Positions 53,367 to 64,000 of a DNA stretch of 64,000 nt are shown here, piece by piece. This stretch comes from Nemania diffusa (Eukaryota; Ascomycota; Sordariomycetes; Xylariales; Xylariaceae). The DNA is taken from positions 1,674,001-1,738,000 of the forward strand of contig JBBPUQ010000011.1 of assembly GCA_038501195.1 (NCBI GenBank), in the 5' to 3' direction. The translations under genes and the position numbers were made by a program. A model generated the notes under the pieces. It was not told the DNA's origin, did no database searches, and worked only from the letters and a program-made list of their open reading frames with translations. Position 1 is the first letter of the stretch. Every line of letters begins with the position of its first letter.

Positions 53367-54146
53367 ATGGCGACAACGACAGAAACTACGGGAACGGCTG
53401 TAGCAGACAACACAGCTGGGGCTGACGATACTCCCAAACTATCGATATTAGTTGAGTTCACGTATAGTCCCACGATCTAGTTACCTACCTACCTTGCTTG
53501 CTTACCGATTATTTCGCCCGCCTTAAGCGCCCGCCCGCCGAGCCTTGTCGCTAATCTGACTGGAATACTAGTGGTGGCTTGGAGATGCTATTCTCAGACC
53601 AACGTCGACATGCCCTCTCTATGCCGGCGATCGACAAGGACGGCAAGTCCGTGACTATCGCTTATCTCATAGAGCACCTGTGTGGTAACCTAATGAACGA
53701 TACCCGGAAAGAGCTATTCGTCCTCGACGATCATCTGTAAGTACAGTACCTAGAGTAGCTAGATACTAGATAGTCCCCGGCGGATTCTCACCGCCCCCCC
53801 CTGGCGACTCTGTTCATACCGGACAGGTCGCCGTATGGGCTGATCACGGGGGGGTGTTTCGCGGGGGTGCGGGATGGTCTAGCCTGGTCTCCGTGGTTGA
53901 ATCCTCTCGCCACCTCACGACGCAGAAGAACCCAGAAGAGCAAGAGGAAGAGGAAGAGGAAGCGGAGGAAGAGGCTAGGAGACAAAAAGACATGTGAAAA
54001 TCCAAATCCCACTAACCGGGCTTCACAGGCGACCAGGTATCCTTGTCCTAATCAACGATGCCGACTGGGAACTGGAGGGAGAAGAGGCCTATGAGATCCA
54101 GGACGGTGACAATATTCTATTTGTCTCGACGCTGCACGGAGGTTAG
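53367..54146 (+). CDS. URM1: ubiquitin-related modifier Urm1
   Basis: Sulfur carrier and protein modifier that is activated by Uba4 as a C-terminal thiocarboxylate. It supplies sulfur for 2-thiolation of wobble uridine in tRNAs and can be conjugated to proteins. 125 aa. Exons 53367-53461, 53572-53736 and 54029-54146; introns 110 and 292 nt. A Thr/Ala/Asp-rich extension (about 1-24) precedes the beta-grasp fold. The fold has [45 protein letters not shown] and [14 protein letters not shown]. The Gly-Gly end is exactly at the stop, as required for activation. Intron 2 carries a purine-rich AAGAGG tract (53934-53972). Confidence 0.95.
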
Positions 54147-56853
54147 ACTAGCAGTAGCCGTAGCCGGCACCATGGCCACCACCACATCCATCCCATGCCA
54201 TCATCGATGCCGGATGCTTGTGTCGTGTCTTGGCTCCCAACGTCGCAGCTGAAGCTTATTTGGGCCAACTTCTTCTTTCCTCTAAGTAGTAAAGATGAGC
54301 CTTCTATAACCGGGTTTGGTTTCTTGGCAGCTCGACCAGCTCTCACTCATCTCGCCTGCTGCCATGGCAATATGGCAGTATTTAGGAGTTGAGAGAGAGC
54401 AAGCTAGCTAGCTAGCTTCCCGTTCCGCACAACCAGGCCCCTCTACCTCCCTCTCCTTTTACAGCTGTATGCGCAGTACAAATTGCCCCCCCGCGACTCT
54501 GCAGGTGAAACAGGGTTGGTTGATCGGATAATACTAAGTATGCGGTGAGAAGCAAGATTTGCGGCTACTACCTCGGAGTATGCATAATTACTTTCCTCTT
54601 CCGAGGTACCTAATGGTCGCTGAGGTCATTGAGACACGAGAGAGAGAGAGATAGAGAGCCAGAGCTGGTAATTACGGCCACTCCAAGATCCATACCTCGA
54701 TGGCATCCCGTGCGCCCCGAAGATAACAGATCTCGGCTATTGATGGATCGATATTCTTCCATGTCAATTATTCCCCCAACCTAATGCATGCATATATCTC
54801 CGAGAGAGAGAGAAAACCGATCTATTCGATAGATTCACGGGCATCCAAGATTGTGACGCCCACCAAATCTCCTGCTGTACTGCTGTGCTTCTGCAGACCA
54901 TTATGTATGGGTGTGCGTATGGTATGTACATGTGACCAGGGGGGTGACCTTGCTCGAATTCTCTGGGCTCGCGAACACATTTAGCTTAGTCTCGTTCCAT
55001 CGATCGCAATCTTCTTGATTAGCGCCCCGATCTGCCGTGTCTGTCCAAATAGGCGACTCGCAGGAAACAAAAAAAAGAGTACATAGACAGGCAGCAGAGC
55101 GAAGCGGAACGAGATATGTACTTACTGAGCAGCGTGGGTAGGAAAACAAAAAAGAAAGCCTTAGTAGTCCAAGTCCCCCCCCTTCCCCAGCCTTCTCCTC
55201 CCCTCTGGCTCTAAATAACTCAGGGTCCTTTCGACGACGCGAACCCCATGTATTGCTACGCTGCTACGTTACTCCGAACTATACCCCCCCCCCCCATCCT
55301 GTATGTGCTGTTCAGATCTTGGCCACGCGTCGCAGAGTGAAGCTGATGACGAGGCAAGCTACTCGAGGGCGCGGTGCTTGTTCGTACACAACCCCTCCCC
55401 CGCCTTTACCATGGTGAATATCTAGGAAGGAGATGTACACCACCTATCCACTATATGCGTAGGCGTGTGCTTATAGATATAGTATCATTAGTGTAGATAG
55501 AGCATTATCATCGGGGAACGGTAACTCCCGCGTGTAACGGGTGCTCCCGAACCGCATTCCGTTTGACAGGGCGTTAAGGCACATTCACTTTACCATAATT
55601 TTGAACCGGTCAGCTTTGCGACCTCCGATCGACAGCTTGGAAACAATAAGCATGCATGTATGATCTAACATAGTCACGTTGTTTACATCGTGTTGCTCAA
55701 TCTCGGCGTAGTATCCGCCGCAAACCGATCTCTAGTCCCATTCAAACACGTCAATTTTATCAGCACCAAGGCGAATCCATCAACAACAGACTTTGCTATT
55801 CCTTGCTCTACGTGAGCGCGAACTACTACCTATGGATGAAAACGTATTATCGAAGCCATCCTGCAACTCCTGTACATCTCTCATTTCGCCCAAGTAGACC
55901 TGGATACTTGGAATTACAACTCCTGCCCGCACACCCCCCAACATCCCTCCTCTCACCCCACCCCCATTCATTCCCTCTGCAGCCGCCATGCAACTCGGGA
56001 CGAAAAGGCGAACAACAAACCAATGAAAACAAAGAGCCAACCCATCTTCGAGATACACAGTAAACATAACCAGACCGAAGGACAAACCATACACATAGGC
56101 AGGAAAAAGGAGACCCCCACCGAGACAGCTAACAACTGCGACGAGAAAAAGACGAAAGCCGACCAACTTGTGTACCTATTTGCGGGTTGAAAATTTATTC
56201 AGACAGCCTAACCCAATGCTCTCTCCGCGTATGTCCGATGAAGCATCCACAACACATTTTGTAGTAGCTTGCTGGCAAGGTCGGAAAATCAGACAATCCA
56301 TCCAATCCTGGTCAGAGGGAGGTAGGTCTTATAACCCCCCCTTCTGTTGCAACGCCGTGTTGAATAATTAGCAAGGAAAAAAAACGTTTCGACGAAAACG
56401 GACAACACCCGCTGCCGCCGCCCCCACCCCTTCGCTATGCCGGCATTCTTTGAGCTCCCCTCTCCTTTTCGTTTGTCCTGTCTACTAAAAACCACACAAC
56501 CTGTTGTAGCTTTCTGACTAACTAGACCAGCCGGTATGGAACGCGTGGTGTTAGGTGCGTAGCGAAGATTAAACACAAGACGTAAACATAAGGCCGTCAA
56601 AAATGAGTAGGAAACTGAACCATAGAAGAAAATACGCGGAAAGATGAGCGAGAATAAAAAAACAAAAATCCTCTTCAACCGTTAACGATGTTTGGTATCT
56701 CAGAATTCGAATTGTGCCGCCCAGACGTGTTTGTTAATGACCCGTTCCCTCAGTGCGAGTATAATTGTTATAGCAATATGCTGTTGTGATCGAACAGCTG
56801 CCATGTGGCGGGCTGCTCGACTACCCCCATGTTTCATTCGGGCGCACATCCAG
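54147..56853. other. 2.7 kb convergent spacer
   Basis: It lies between the URM1 stop and the stop of the C2H2 gene. No gene supported. It holds GA repeats (54640-54660, 54800-54815), a run of 12 C at 55284-55295 and CT/CA-rich stretches that may be 3' untranslated sequence of the C2H2 gene. Confidence 0.5.
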
Positions 56854-58449
56854 CTAGTACATTCTGTTGTGGAACGGAAGAGGACGTTGGTGGTCGTCGT
56901 ATATGCCACCCGGAGAGCTGGCTGGCGTTACGGTGCCGCTCGAAAGGCCGGATTGATCAATTTCATACACATCATATCCATGACCACCCCGAGCAACTAG
57001 GAAATCCTGGCCGAGATTGGTTCGTGGCATGCCAAAGTGACCAAAGCCCATGGAATGGGGCAGACCGTGAGACATTGGGAACGGGCCATGTTGGAACTCG
57101 ACAGGTGACTGGAGCTGGTGATATTGGCTTGGCGGGTTATTAGATTGAGGAAGAAGTTCGACCCTACACTCCTTTCCTCGTCCCTTGATCCCCTTGTTGC
57201 TGTTCTTATGGACGGTCAGGAAATAGTCCCACAACTCTCGATCAGCTTCGGTCATTTCATCGACAGATCTCACGTTCGCGAACTTCAGCTCCAAGTCCCG
57301 AAGCTCTTCTTTATGGTAATTATTTTGATGTGTCTGTGGTAAATCAAGAGTCAATGAATAATCTTCCCATGTGTGGAATTATTGTTGGGTGAACTGACTT
57401 TGAGGTTACCCCGCGAGCTAAACGTCTTGCCGCACGACTTTAAGATGCAGGGGTAGGTCGTTCGTTTGTAGTGCGTCTCAAGGTGAGCAGCTAGGTTGCC
57501 TTTCTGGGGGAAAGCCCGGGTACAGCCCATGATGTGGCATTTGAATGGCCGTTCTCCTAGGTGGCGACGCTCGTGTGTCTGATTAAACAGTTAGCATCTA
57601 TTTCGGCAGCTAGATGAAGCTACATACTCGCAGATTGCCCTTCTGTGTGAAGCGCTTGTCACAACCAGCGAATTTACATTTCTGTGCCGAGGTGTTAGCT
57701 ACCTTGCTACTCATAGTGGGCGATGCTCTTACATGAGGTCTCTCGCCGGTGTGCGTTCGGTTGTGGATGTGGAGGTGAGTGATTTGAGAGAACCGCTTGT
57801 CGCATTTCTTCTTAGGGCAAGCATGGGGCTTGTCTGTCGGTTCTGCACTGCTTACGGTCGCCTTGGATCTCTTCCGAGCGGTAGAGCTCCCTGCATGGGT
57901 GTTGTTTGCGCGGAGCTTAGGTTTAGGTTGCGTTACCGAGACGTCCTCCTCAGGCCCATCGTTCTTTTGCTGGATGACTTTCATCAACCGATCGATACCC
58001 GTAGAGAACACGGCATTAGGGCCCTGGCCATCGGCTGCGTTGGTAGATACTGGCCTGTCCTTCATCAAAATCTCGGGTGTGTGTGACTCGGTCTTAATAA
58101 CAGGACTCAGGCTGGATTGCTTGACGGAGAGGTGGCTAGTTTCCGGAAGAGGTTCGGGCATGGCATGAACAGACACGGAGCTCATGTCTAGCATTGGGCG
58201 TTCGGGCAGGTACTGTTTCGTCGATGGTACGACCGAATCCGTGACTTCAGGTGCATTATACGTGTCATGGTAGACGAACCCGTGGTTTACAGGATATTGT
58301 GGTGCCGGCATATTTATCAAAGTGGTGGTGATGTTGTAAGTCTGCTGTCCCATGACGAAAGCAGATGGTAGGGCTTGCCATGGCTGTTGGGTAGGCCATC
58401 GCTGCTGCTGCTGCTGCTGCCAGGTCTCGGGCTCTGGCTGACGAGCCAT
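56854..58449 (-). CDS. C2H2 zinc-finger transcription factor, Azf1-like
   Basis: Nuclear DNA-binding protein of 476 aa. Exons 57733-58449, 57628-57681, 57399-57578 and 56854-57333; introns 51, 49 and 65 nt, all in phase 0. The N-terminus has a polyglutamine run (residues 11-16) and a long Ser/Pro-rich region. Four C2H2 fingers lie in tandem: about 211-234 ([19 protein letters not shown]), 241-263, 271-293 ([16 protein letters not shown]) and 301-324 ([16 protein letters not shown]), with TGERP- and LGERP-type linkers. Introns interrupt fingers 2 and 4, so unspliced frames show only fragments. After the fingers, [14 protein letters not shown] and [14 protein letters not shown] form a conserved helical block seen in Azf1-like fungal factors. 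Targets unknown. Confidence 0.9.
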
Positions 58450-59968
58450 GTTGTCTGGCGAGCGGCGCTCAGTAGCGGACGATATGGGCAGCTTCTCTTG
58501 TAAGTGACGACGAGACGGCTACGTTGATGCCAGGTGTAGAGTGGCAGCGTGGTAGTGGATGAGGGTTTACAGACGTTCCGAGTGTATGGTGTAAAAGCAA
58601 AATACCGCCCAACAATAGGAAAGATGGTTGATGGTGAACTAGGTAAGGTGATGTGATGTGATGTGGTCACCAACCTGTGCCGACCACAAGGTTTATTATA
58701 GTCGAGCTCTCTGGGGAGGTGAGACAAGAAATCCCGATCTAGTGAGTAGATGTATGTATATGCCTACAGTATTAGTACTTTGCTGGGGACCATGATGTGC
58801 ACATGGGGTCGATCTTTGTAGCCAATCGACTGGAATCACCCCTCAGCAAGGAGATCTTGGGATCTATCATCGCAAGGTAGGTATCAAGGTATGCATGTGG
58901 GTACGGAAATAAGAGCTGGGCTAGTGTGTTGAGGCTTGCTCCTTTCTAAGACACCCCCCATCCCTGGCAAGTTGCTTAATGGGGCTACGCATACACACAA
59001 CACGCAGCCGGTGGTTAGGAAGGAAAGCTGTGAACGATTTGAGACCTTGGAGACCCTGGAGACAGGGAGGCCTTCGGGGCGCCAAGGTCATCGGGACGGC
59101 GAGACATTTGACTCGCCCAGAGCAAGACAGAGGGGGGACCAGATCCAGCACGAATCTGGTGCTGCAAGACAGGCGTGGCGGGTTGTACGTATAGATTCGG
59201 CTCTACACTACATGCTCGTTCATTACCTTCCCACGTAGTGAAATAGTAGCAGATAGGTGACCAGTACCAGTACCTGTCTCCGTACCAGTATTAGTAGTAT
59301 TGGTATTGGATGGGATTGGTACTATCTAGTACCAGTACCGAGTGCGGTTTTATCACTCGAACGCAACGAGCGAACGAGCGAGCGAGACCACGAAACCACG
59401 AAATAGCCAAACAGCCAAACAAACTAGAGAGAGCGAAGGCTGGATATGGCGCTGTCTCTCCTTGCCCCCCCGGGCTGCTACCTCTCTCTCCAGAGCGAGC
59501 AAGTAAGAAGTCGTATATAATAGATGAACGGCGAACAGGGAGAGCCCGGTGAGCACGTCACGTCAACCACTCGCCTGCTTCGAGCGCTGCGGAAACATGT
59601 GGAGAAGAGGGTTGTGTTCGTCGCCTTCTGCCATAGTGTTCCGTGCAAACGATGCCGTCTCGCAAATTCACGAGTGGCCCAACTCGCATCTTAAAGGCTC
59701 AACTCGCCATTTTTGAACGTGGTGTGTAATCCACCAGAATAAGAGACCGGGGTTCTTAGCGTAGGGACGAGAAGCTAAGAAAACGCCTACTGCAGTAGCC
59801 AACGACTAGAGGTAGGTAGTCGCAGGTAAGTCTCTCCAGGGGAGGGGGGGGTGGTTGACTACTGTACGCTACTGCTGCACAGCTGGAAGTACGTATGTAC
59901 ATATGTATGTGTGGATGTACATTATAGTAGCGTCCGAGGAGGAGGCAAGAGCCTCCCTCTCCTAGGAA

Positions 59969-60000
<32 letters not shown>

Positions 60001-63000
60001 CGAAGGTGCAAATGTACAAGAGTACCTACCCACCTGCTGTACATGCCGCCTATTAACTAACCCTGCTGTACTTGGACCAAAGGAGAAAGGGCATTGCAGC
60101 GGCTCAACGTAGCAGCGTAGGCAGTGTAGGTACATTCTGGATAGTCCAAGACTCCAGTGGCTCGGGAAGACAGGGTATCCCCTGCAGCTGGAATTTCCCT
60201 GCCGGCAATCCCGCTACATTGGAGCTCCTACGTTGACGCCCTCCACCCCTCGCGCGCGCGCTCTCGACCTGTTTGAGAGAGAGAGAGAGAGCTCAAAAAC
60301 GACGTCGACGCCGCCACTTGCGACAGTCAGCCAAGCTATGTACATATAAAGTGCCAGCCAGCCAGCCCAGTCCAGCCCAGCCAGACAGGGGGGGTGCCCT
60401 ATATTGTGCCGTATTATACATGTTCATGCTATCGTGTGAATTTCGTACTGTCTTGAGATAGGTTATCTATCTATCCACCTACGTATCCACGCACGTAGTC
60501 GCGAATAAACACTTTTGGGCAGATATATACCTGGTCTATACCTGGTATCAAGGGATTGAAAAATGCTATAAAAATTGCACGAGAAAAAAAAAATTACCCT
60601 AGTTTACTAGCATTAGAGAAATACAAATACCTACCCTGCCTACTGTATCGCCTTCTCTAATACACTTTAGGTACTGATAGCAGTTTGCGACAAGTAGCGA
60701 CCAACTATCGCAAAGCTCCCGTTCTTTTACACGTCATGTCATGTGCCTTACATAGGCACGCATATGTATGTATACTGTAGATAGAGATGGTTGCGGTTTG
60801 GATAAACACCGAACACCGTGTTCATCGAGCACCCACGGATTCGCCTGGAACGTGGCTCGATGTGTGTGATCTTGGTCATGTACGTAATTCAGAAACGGCA
60901 CATAGTGTATGCCTACATCACCTTAAACCACTTACACCACTTACACCACCTACACTACACCACACTGCATACTTACTTATACTACCTACCTACACCATTC
61001 TCCTTCCTTGGGCTCTACCTATAGCCAGCGAGTGACCAAGGAAACCTGAAGTCTGGTAGGAGGTAGGTGTCGTGTTGCTCGGTGGGTGACGGAAAATACC
61101 TAGGTAAGCCTACCTACATACATATCTATAGACAGTACAGTATGCTTAGGTGTGCGTATACATAAGTAGTACCCACACTATGTTTCCCAATGCAAAGACC
61201 AGGTTCATCATCACCCAGCAGTCGCAGTCAGCACTCAACCTACATATCTATGTAAGTATGCATTTATGCATTGGCCAGCAATGGCTGGCATAACCGGCAA
61301 GCATCGATTCTCCAATCTCTTCCATTGTACGGGGATCCAGATCTGCTGGAGATCAATCAGAGCAGGCGAGATCTCAGAATACGCAGAGATATCGGTCTTG
61401 GCTTGTCTTAGCATGCATAACCTAGACCGTCCCCAACATGGGATCGATATACGGTCCGTGGTTGGGCGGTGGTCTAGTCACAAGAGTTGTGCGTCAAATC
61501 ACGGTCCTATTCCTCGAAGACCTACAGAATGCTTCATAGTCGAAACCGTTGTTGATCCACGTTGGATCATGACACCAAGCTGAAAGCTACATGTTCAATA
61601 ATAAAGTGGTCTCGCTACCTGTGCTGGCGAGTCTGGGGTAGAAATGTCGCTATGCAAATGTGTGGAACTGCAGCATCATTTCGAGCATTTCAGATATCCA
61701 ATCAAGTCTAGGTTAGTTGCGGATGCTAATGCATCCTGTGAAGTACCATCTTTTATCACAGGCTCCACTGGACTTGGACTACCTACTTGGACTCCCTACC
61801 TTACGTAGGTACACTATCTAAGTACATACATGCCTACCCTGTAGTCTAACCTACCTAGACTAAGTTGAGTAAGTCGGCATACTATGTAGCACTGGCTAAC
61901 TAACACATGGTTTTTCCCCCCCCTCCTTCGTTCCAAATAATTTCATCAACCTCATTTTGACTTTTATTGACTTTAGTTTGTGTTCGAGACCACAGTGTAA
62001 CACGGTTACCCATCTCCTTATAAGTTCTCGGCATAGAGGCGCGGATAGAGGGGAGAAGGCTGTCTATCTACTCTGTACGAGGTCGCCGTTGCAACTTATA
62101 ACGGCACAGGGTCCAGACAATAATTTGCTCTGCTATAGCTGCAAGCCAACGGCTTATACGCTACACTAGTTGCGATAAGAAGCCAACGTGCTCAGTTGAA
62201 GTCACACGAATGTTTGAAAGCCTGGACTATGTCCTGCGTAGGTGAGTAATAGTATCCACGATACCCTCTAATGACTTATACCGGGGGGGCTAATCAGCCC
62301 TGTGTAGATTGGTAGATTGGTAGGTGCTGTACACTAAAATTGGCGAGTTATCGACGACTAAGTAGATACACAATGCCACAATTAACATAGTCTTTACTCT
62401 TTCCTTGAATTCCGAAGAAGACGGAGAGCTATGTCATGCCGAACTGAACATCTCGAGTTCCTCGGTATGCAAGCAAGCCATTGACCGGTTTCTGCTATGT
62501 ACCGTAGGCGCTGGCATCAAAGTCAGGTCGCCGACGTCGCCGTCTGCGTCTAGGCACTTACTGCTTGTCTGTGGTGGGTTGAAGCAAATGTCTTGACATA
62601 CATCATGCATGCATGTTCCAATGTCACCCATTTTGGGCTAATTTATCTCCCAAGGCTCGCTCGCTCGCCCGCCCGAGGCGGCCCCGTCGACAAGCAAGTG
62701 GTAAGTAGACAAGCGGAAATGGAACACTCACCTCATTTAGGTAACTACATAAGTACGGAACAAGGGTACGAGCTGTCATATCTTGGTGAGACTCTACCCA
62801 CTAGGTACACTACTGCATTGCCTATTTCCCTCAAGATTGGCGCTATGCTCGATGTATCCCCACTACGCCTCCGCTACATATCCACTACTGCGTACACTAA
62901 CACAGCTAGCACTTCCAAGAAAGGTCCGCACACATGAAAGGACTCGAAAGGGTTTCAGCCTATCAAACAATGGGGCGCCTCGACCGGACTGTCTTCCCGT

Positions 63001-64000
63001 ATGCAATATCCTCGCACGTACGTAGAACATACAGGTATGTAGGTAGCGCTGTACACTCCTGGGCCCTGCACACGCGCTACAGTACGTGCCCTTGTATCCT
63101 TGACTAGTGCTGCGTCGTTCCCAGCTGGATGGTTGATGGCAGATCCCCCGCTCTAGTCCTCTCCTCTCGGGGCTTTGTTCAGTCTCATCTCAGCGCTCGC
63201 TCTGGTCTCGGCAAAGTTTTGAATGCCGTGCGGACACACACAAAGTTATGTATGTATATCCATAATCCTACTACCTACTTACATACTACATAGGTAGGCT
63301 ATGCATACCTAGGTAGTGCATACTATCTACTATACTATCATCCTAATTAAAAACCATCTGTCAGCTGACTACCTCTCTTTTCACGCTAGGTACCTTTACT
63401 ATCTAGTGATTCTACTTACGCATCGCATACCTCTGCGTACGTTATATACTACGTACTGTAGTGCGCTGGAGTATCTAGCGGAATAGGGCCGCATTTAGTA
63501 TGTATGACAGCTGGCTATACCTAGGTAGGTTACGGTCTTTCTATAGGCATATACACTATCTATAGTGCTGTAAGCCGTTCGCGCTTCTTCTACACACCAC
63601 CGACGGCACTTTTCATGGAGGCTCGGGACCACCCGTGGTGACAGATAAATCACTCACCAGTCGCATGTGAGTAGTCGTGGTCGTCTCATCGGCTCGATGC
63701 TTTCCCCGGGGTAAGTTGTATACGAGCGAGACCAACAAATACTCCTGACCGGCGCCCCAATGCCCGCAGTCACTCTCCTCCCAAGTCCGCCATGGATGAG
63801 CGCGCATGGTGACTAATTGCATAACAATGCTTTGCGTATACTGCGTATATACAGTACCCTACCGCACGCCTGGGGGGCCGTGGGGGGGGGTTTTCAGGTC
63901 ACGGCTCACCGCCCCGGATTTTGGGAAACGATGTTTTACTCCTTGGAGAGGACACTAAACCTAATATGGAAGTCGGCCAATCAACGGCCAATCAAGCCCT
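58450..64000. other. 5.5 kb gene-free trailing region
   Basis: No gene recognised on either strand. The part near 58450-58700 is probably promoter and leader of the C2H2 gene. It is rich in simple sequence: GTACCAGTA repeats (59260-59340), GAGC/GAAC tracts (59365-59390), CACCTTA/CACCTAC repeats (60915-60990) and many TACCTA words (61080-61110, 61800-61860, 63270-63320). Small frames lack codon bias and splice context. Confidence 0.5.
59969..59996. repeat. (TG)14 microsatellite
   Basis: About fourteen uninterrupted TG units followed by CGTGCG. Likely polymorphic in length. Confidence 0.9.

Noticed and set aside
59756..60060. frames over the TG microsatellite
   Set aside because: Poly-Thr/His and poly-Val/Cys translations come from the dinucleotide repeat.
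1..64000. CRISPR arrays, rRNA, 5S RNA, intact transposons
   Set aside because: No regularly spaced repeats, rRNA motifs, transposase or reverse transcriptase sequence was seen.

Overview
This window is nuclear DNA from a filamentous ascomycete (Pezizomycotina), most likely a sordariomycete. The evidence is many short GT-AG introns of about 50-210 nt with CTAAC/CTRAY branch points, and Zn2Cys6 and fungal-specific protein families. A single dispersed intron-containing tRNA gene fits too. So do gene-poor spacers littered with TACCTA/TAGGTA words and their palindrome TACCTAGGTA. No rRNA, CRISPR, plasmid or intact transposon was seen. The taxonomic call is inference from gene style, not from a search.

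Layout. The first 24 kb is accessory-like and gene-poor. It holds a nine-exon Zn2Cys6 transcription factor (3280-6105) followed on the same strand by a 14-TM-type MFS exporter (7952-10190). Next come a 53-residue single-pass membrane protein (11563-11724) and a conserved one-TM protein (12406-12873). A tandem pair of small secreted six-cysteine proteins (16406-16921 and 17936-18685) shares one cysteine scaffold. Last is a divergent pair: a tail-anchored-type protein (19995-21054) and a 716-residue protein that joins a chymotrypsin-like domain, with an apparent His-Asp-Cys triad, to an NDT80/PhoG DNA-binding-type domain (21462-23612). That fusion is the most unusual object here.

From 24 to 54 kb the window is mostly conserved housekeeping DNA. 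In order: a small acidic protein, TRS31 (TRAPP), a Pdr16-like Sec14 protein, POL12 (primase-polymerase alpha B subunit), MFAP1 (spliceosome), ALB1 (60S export), a membrane-anchored Ubp1-like deubiquitinase, a catalytically dead-looking LYPLA-like hydrolase, SEC8 (exocyst), KNR4/SMI1 (cell wall signalling), VPS68, a tRNA-Ile(UAU), FLX1 (mitochondrial FAD carrier) and URM1. A four-finger Azf1-like C2H2 transcription factor lies at 56.9-58.4 kb. The last 5.5 kb has no recognisable gene.

Gene structures were built by hand from splice signals and family resemblance. Several depend on details a simple reading-frame scan would miss: a 5-nt microexon inside the Zn2Cys6 motif, stop-free introns of a multiple of three bases in ALB1 and FLX1, and a start exon with only five coding bases in KNR4. 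A decayed gene fragment near 51.2-51.6 kb carries stops consistent with RIP-type transitions.
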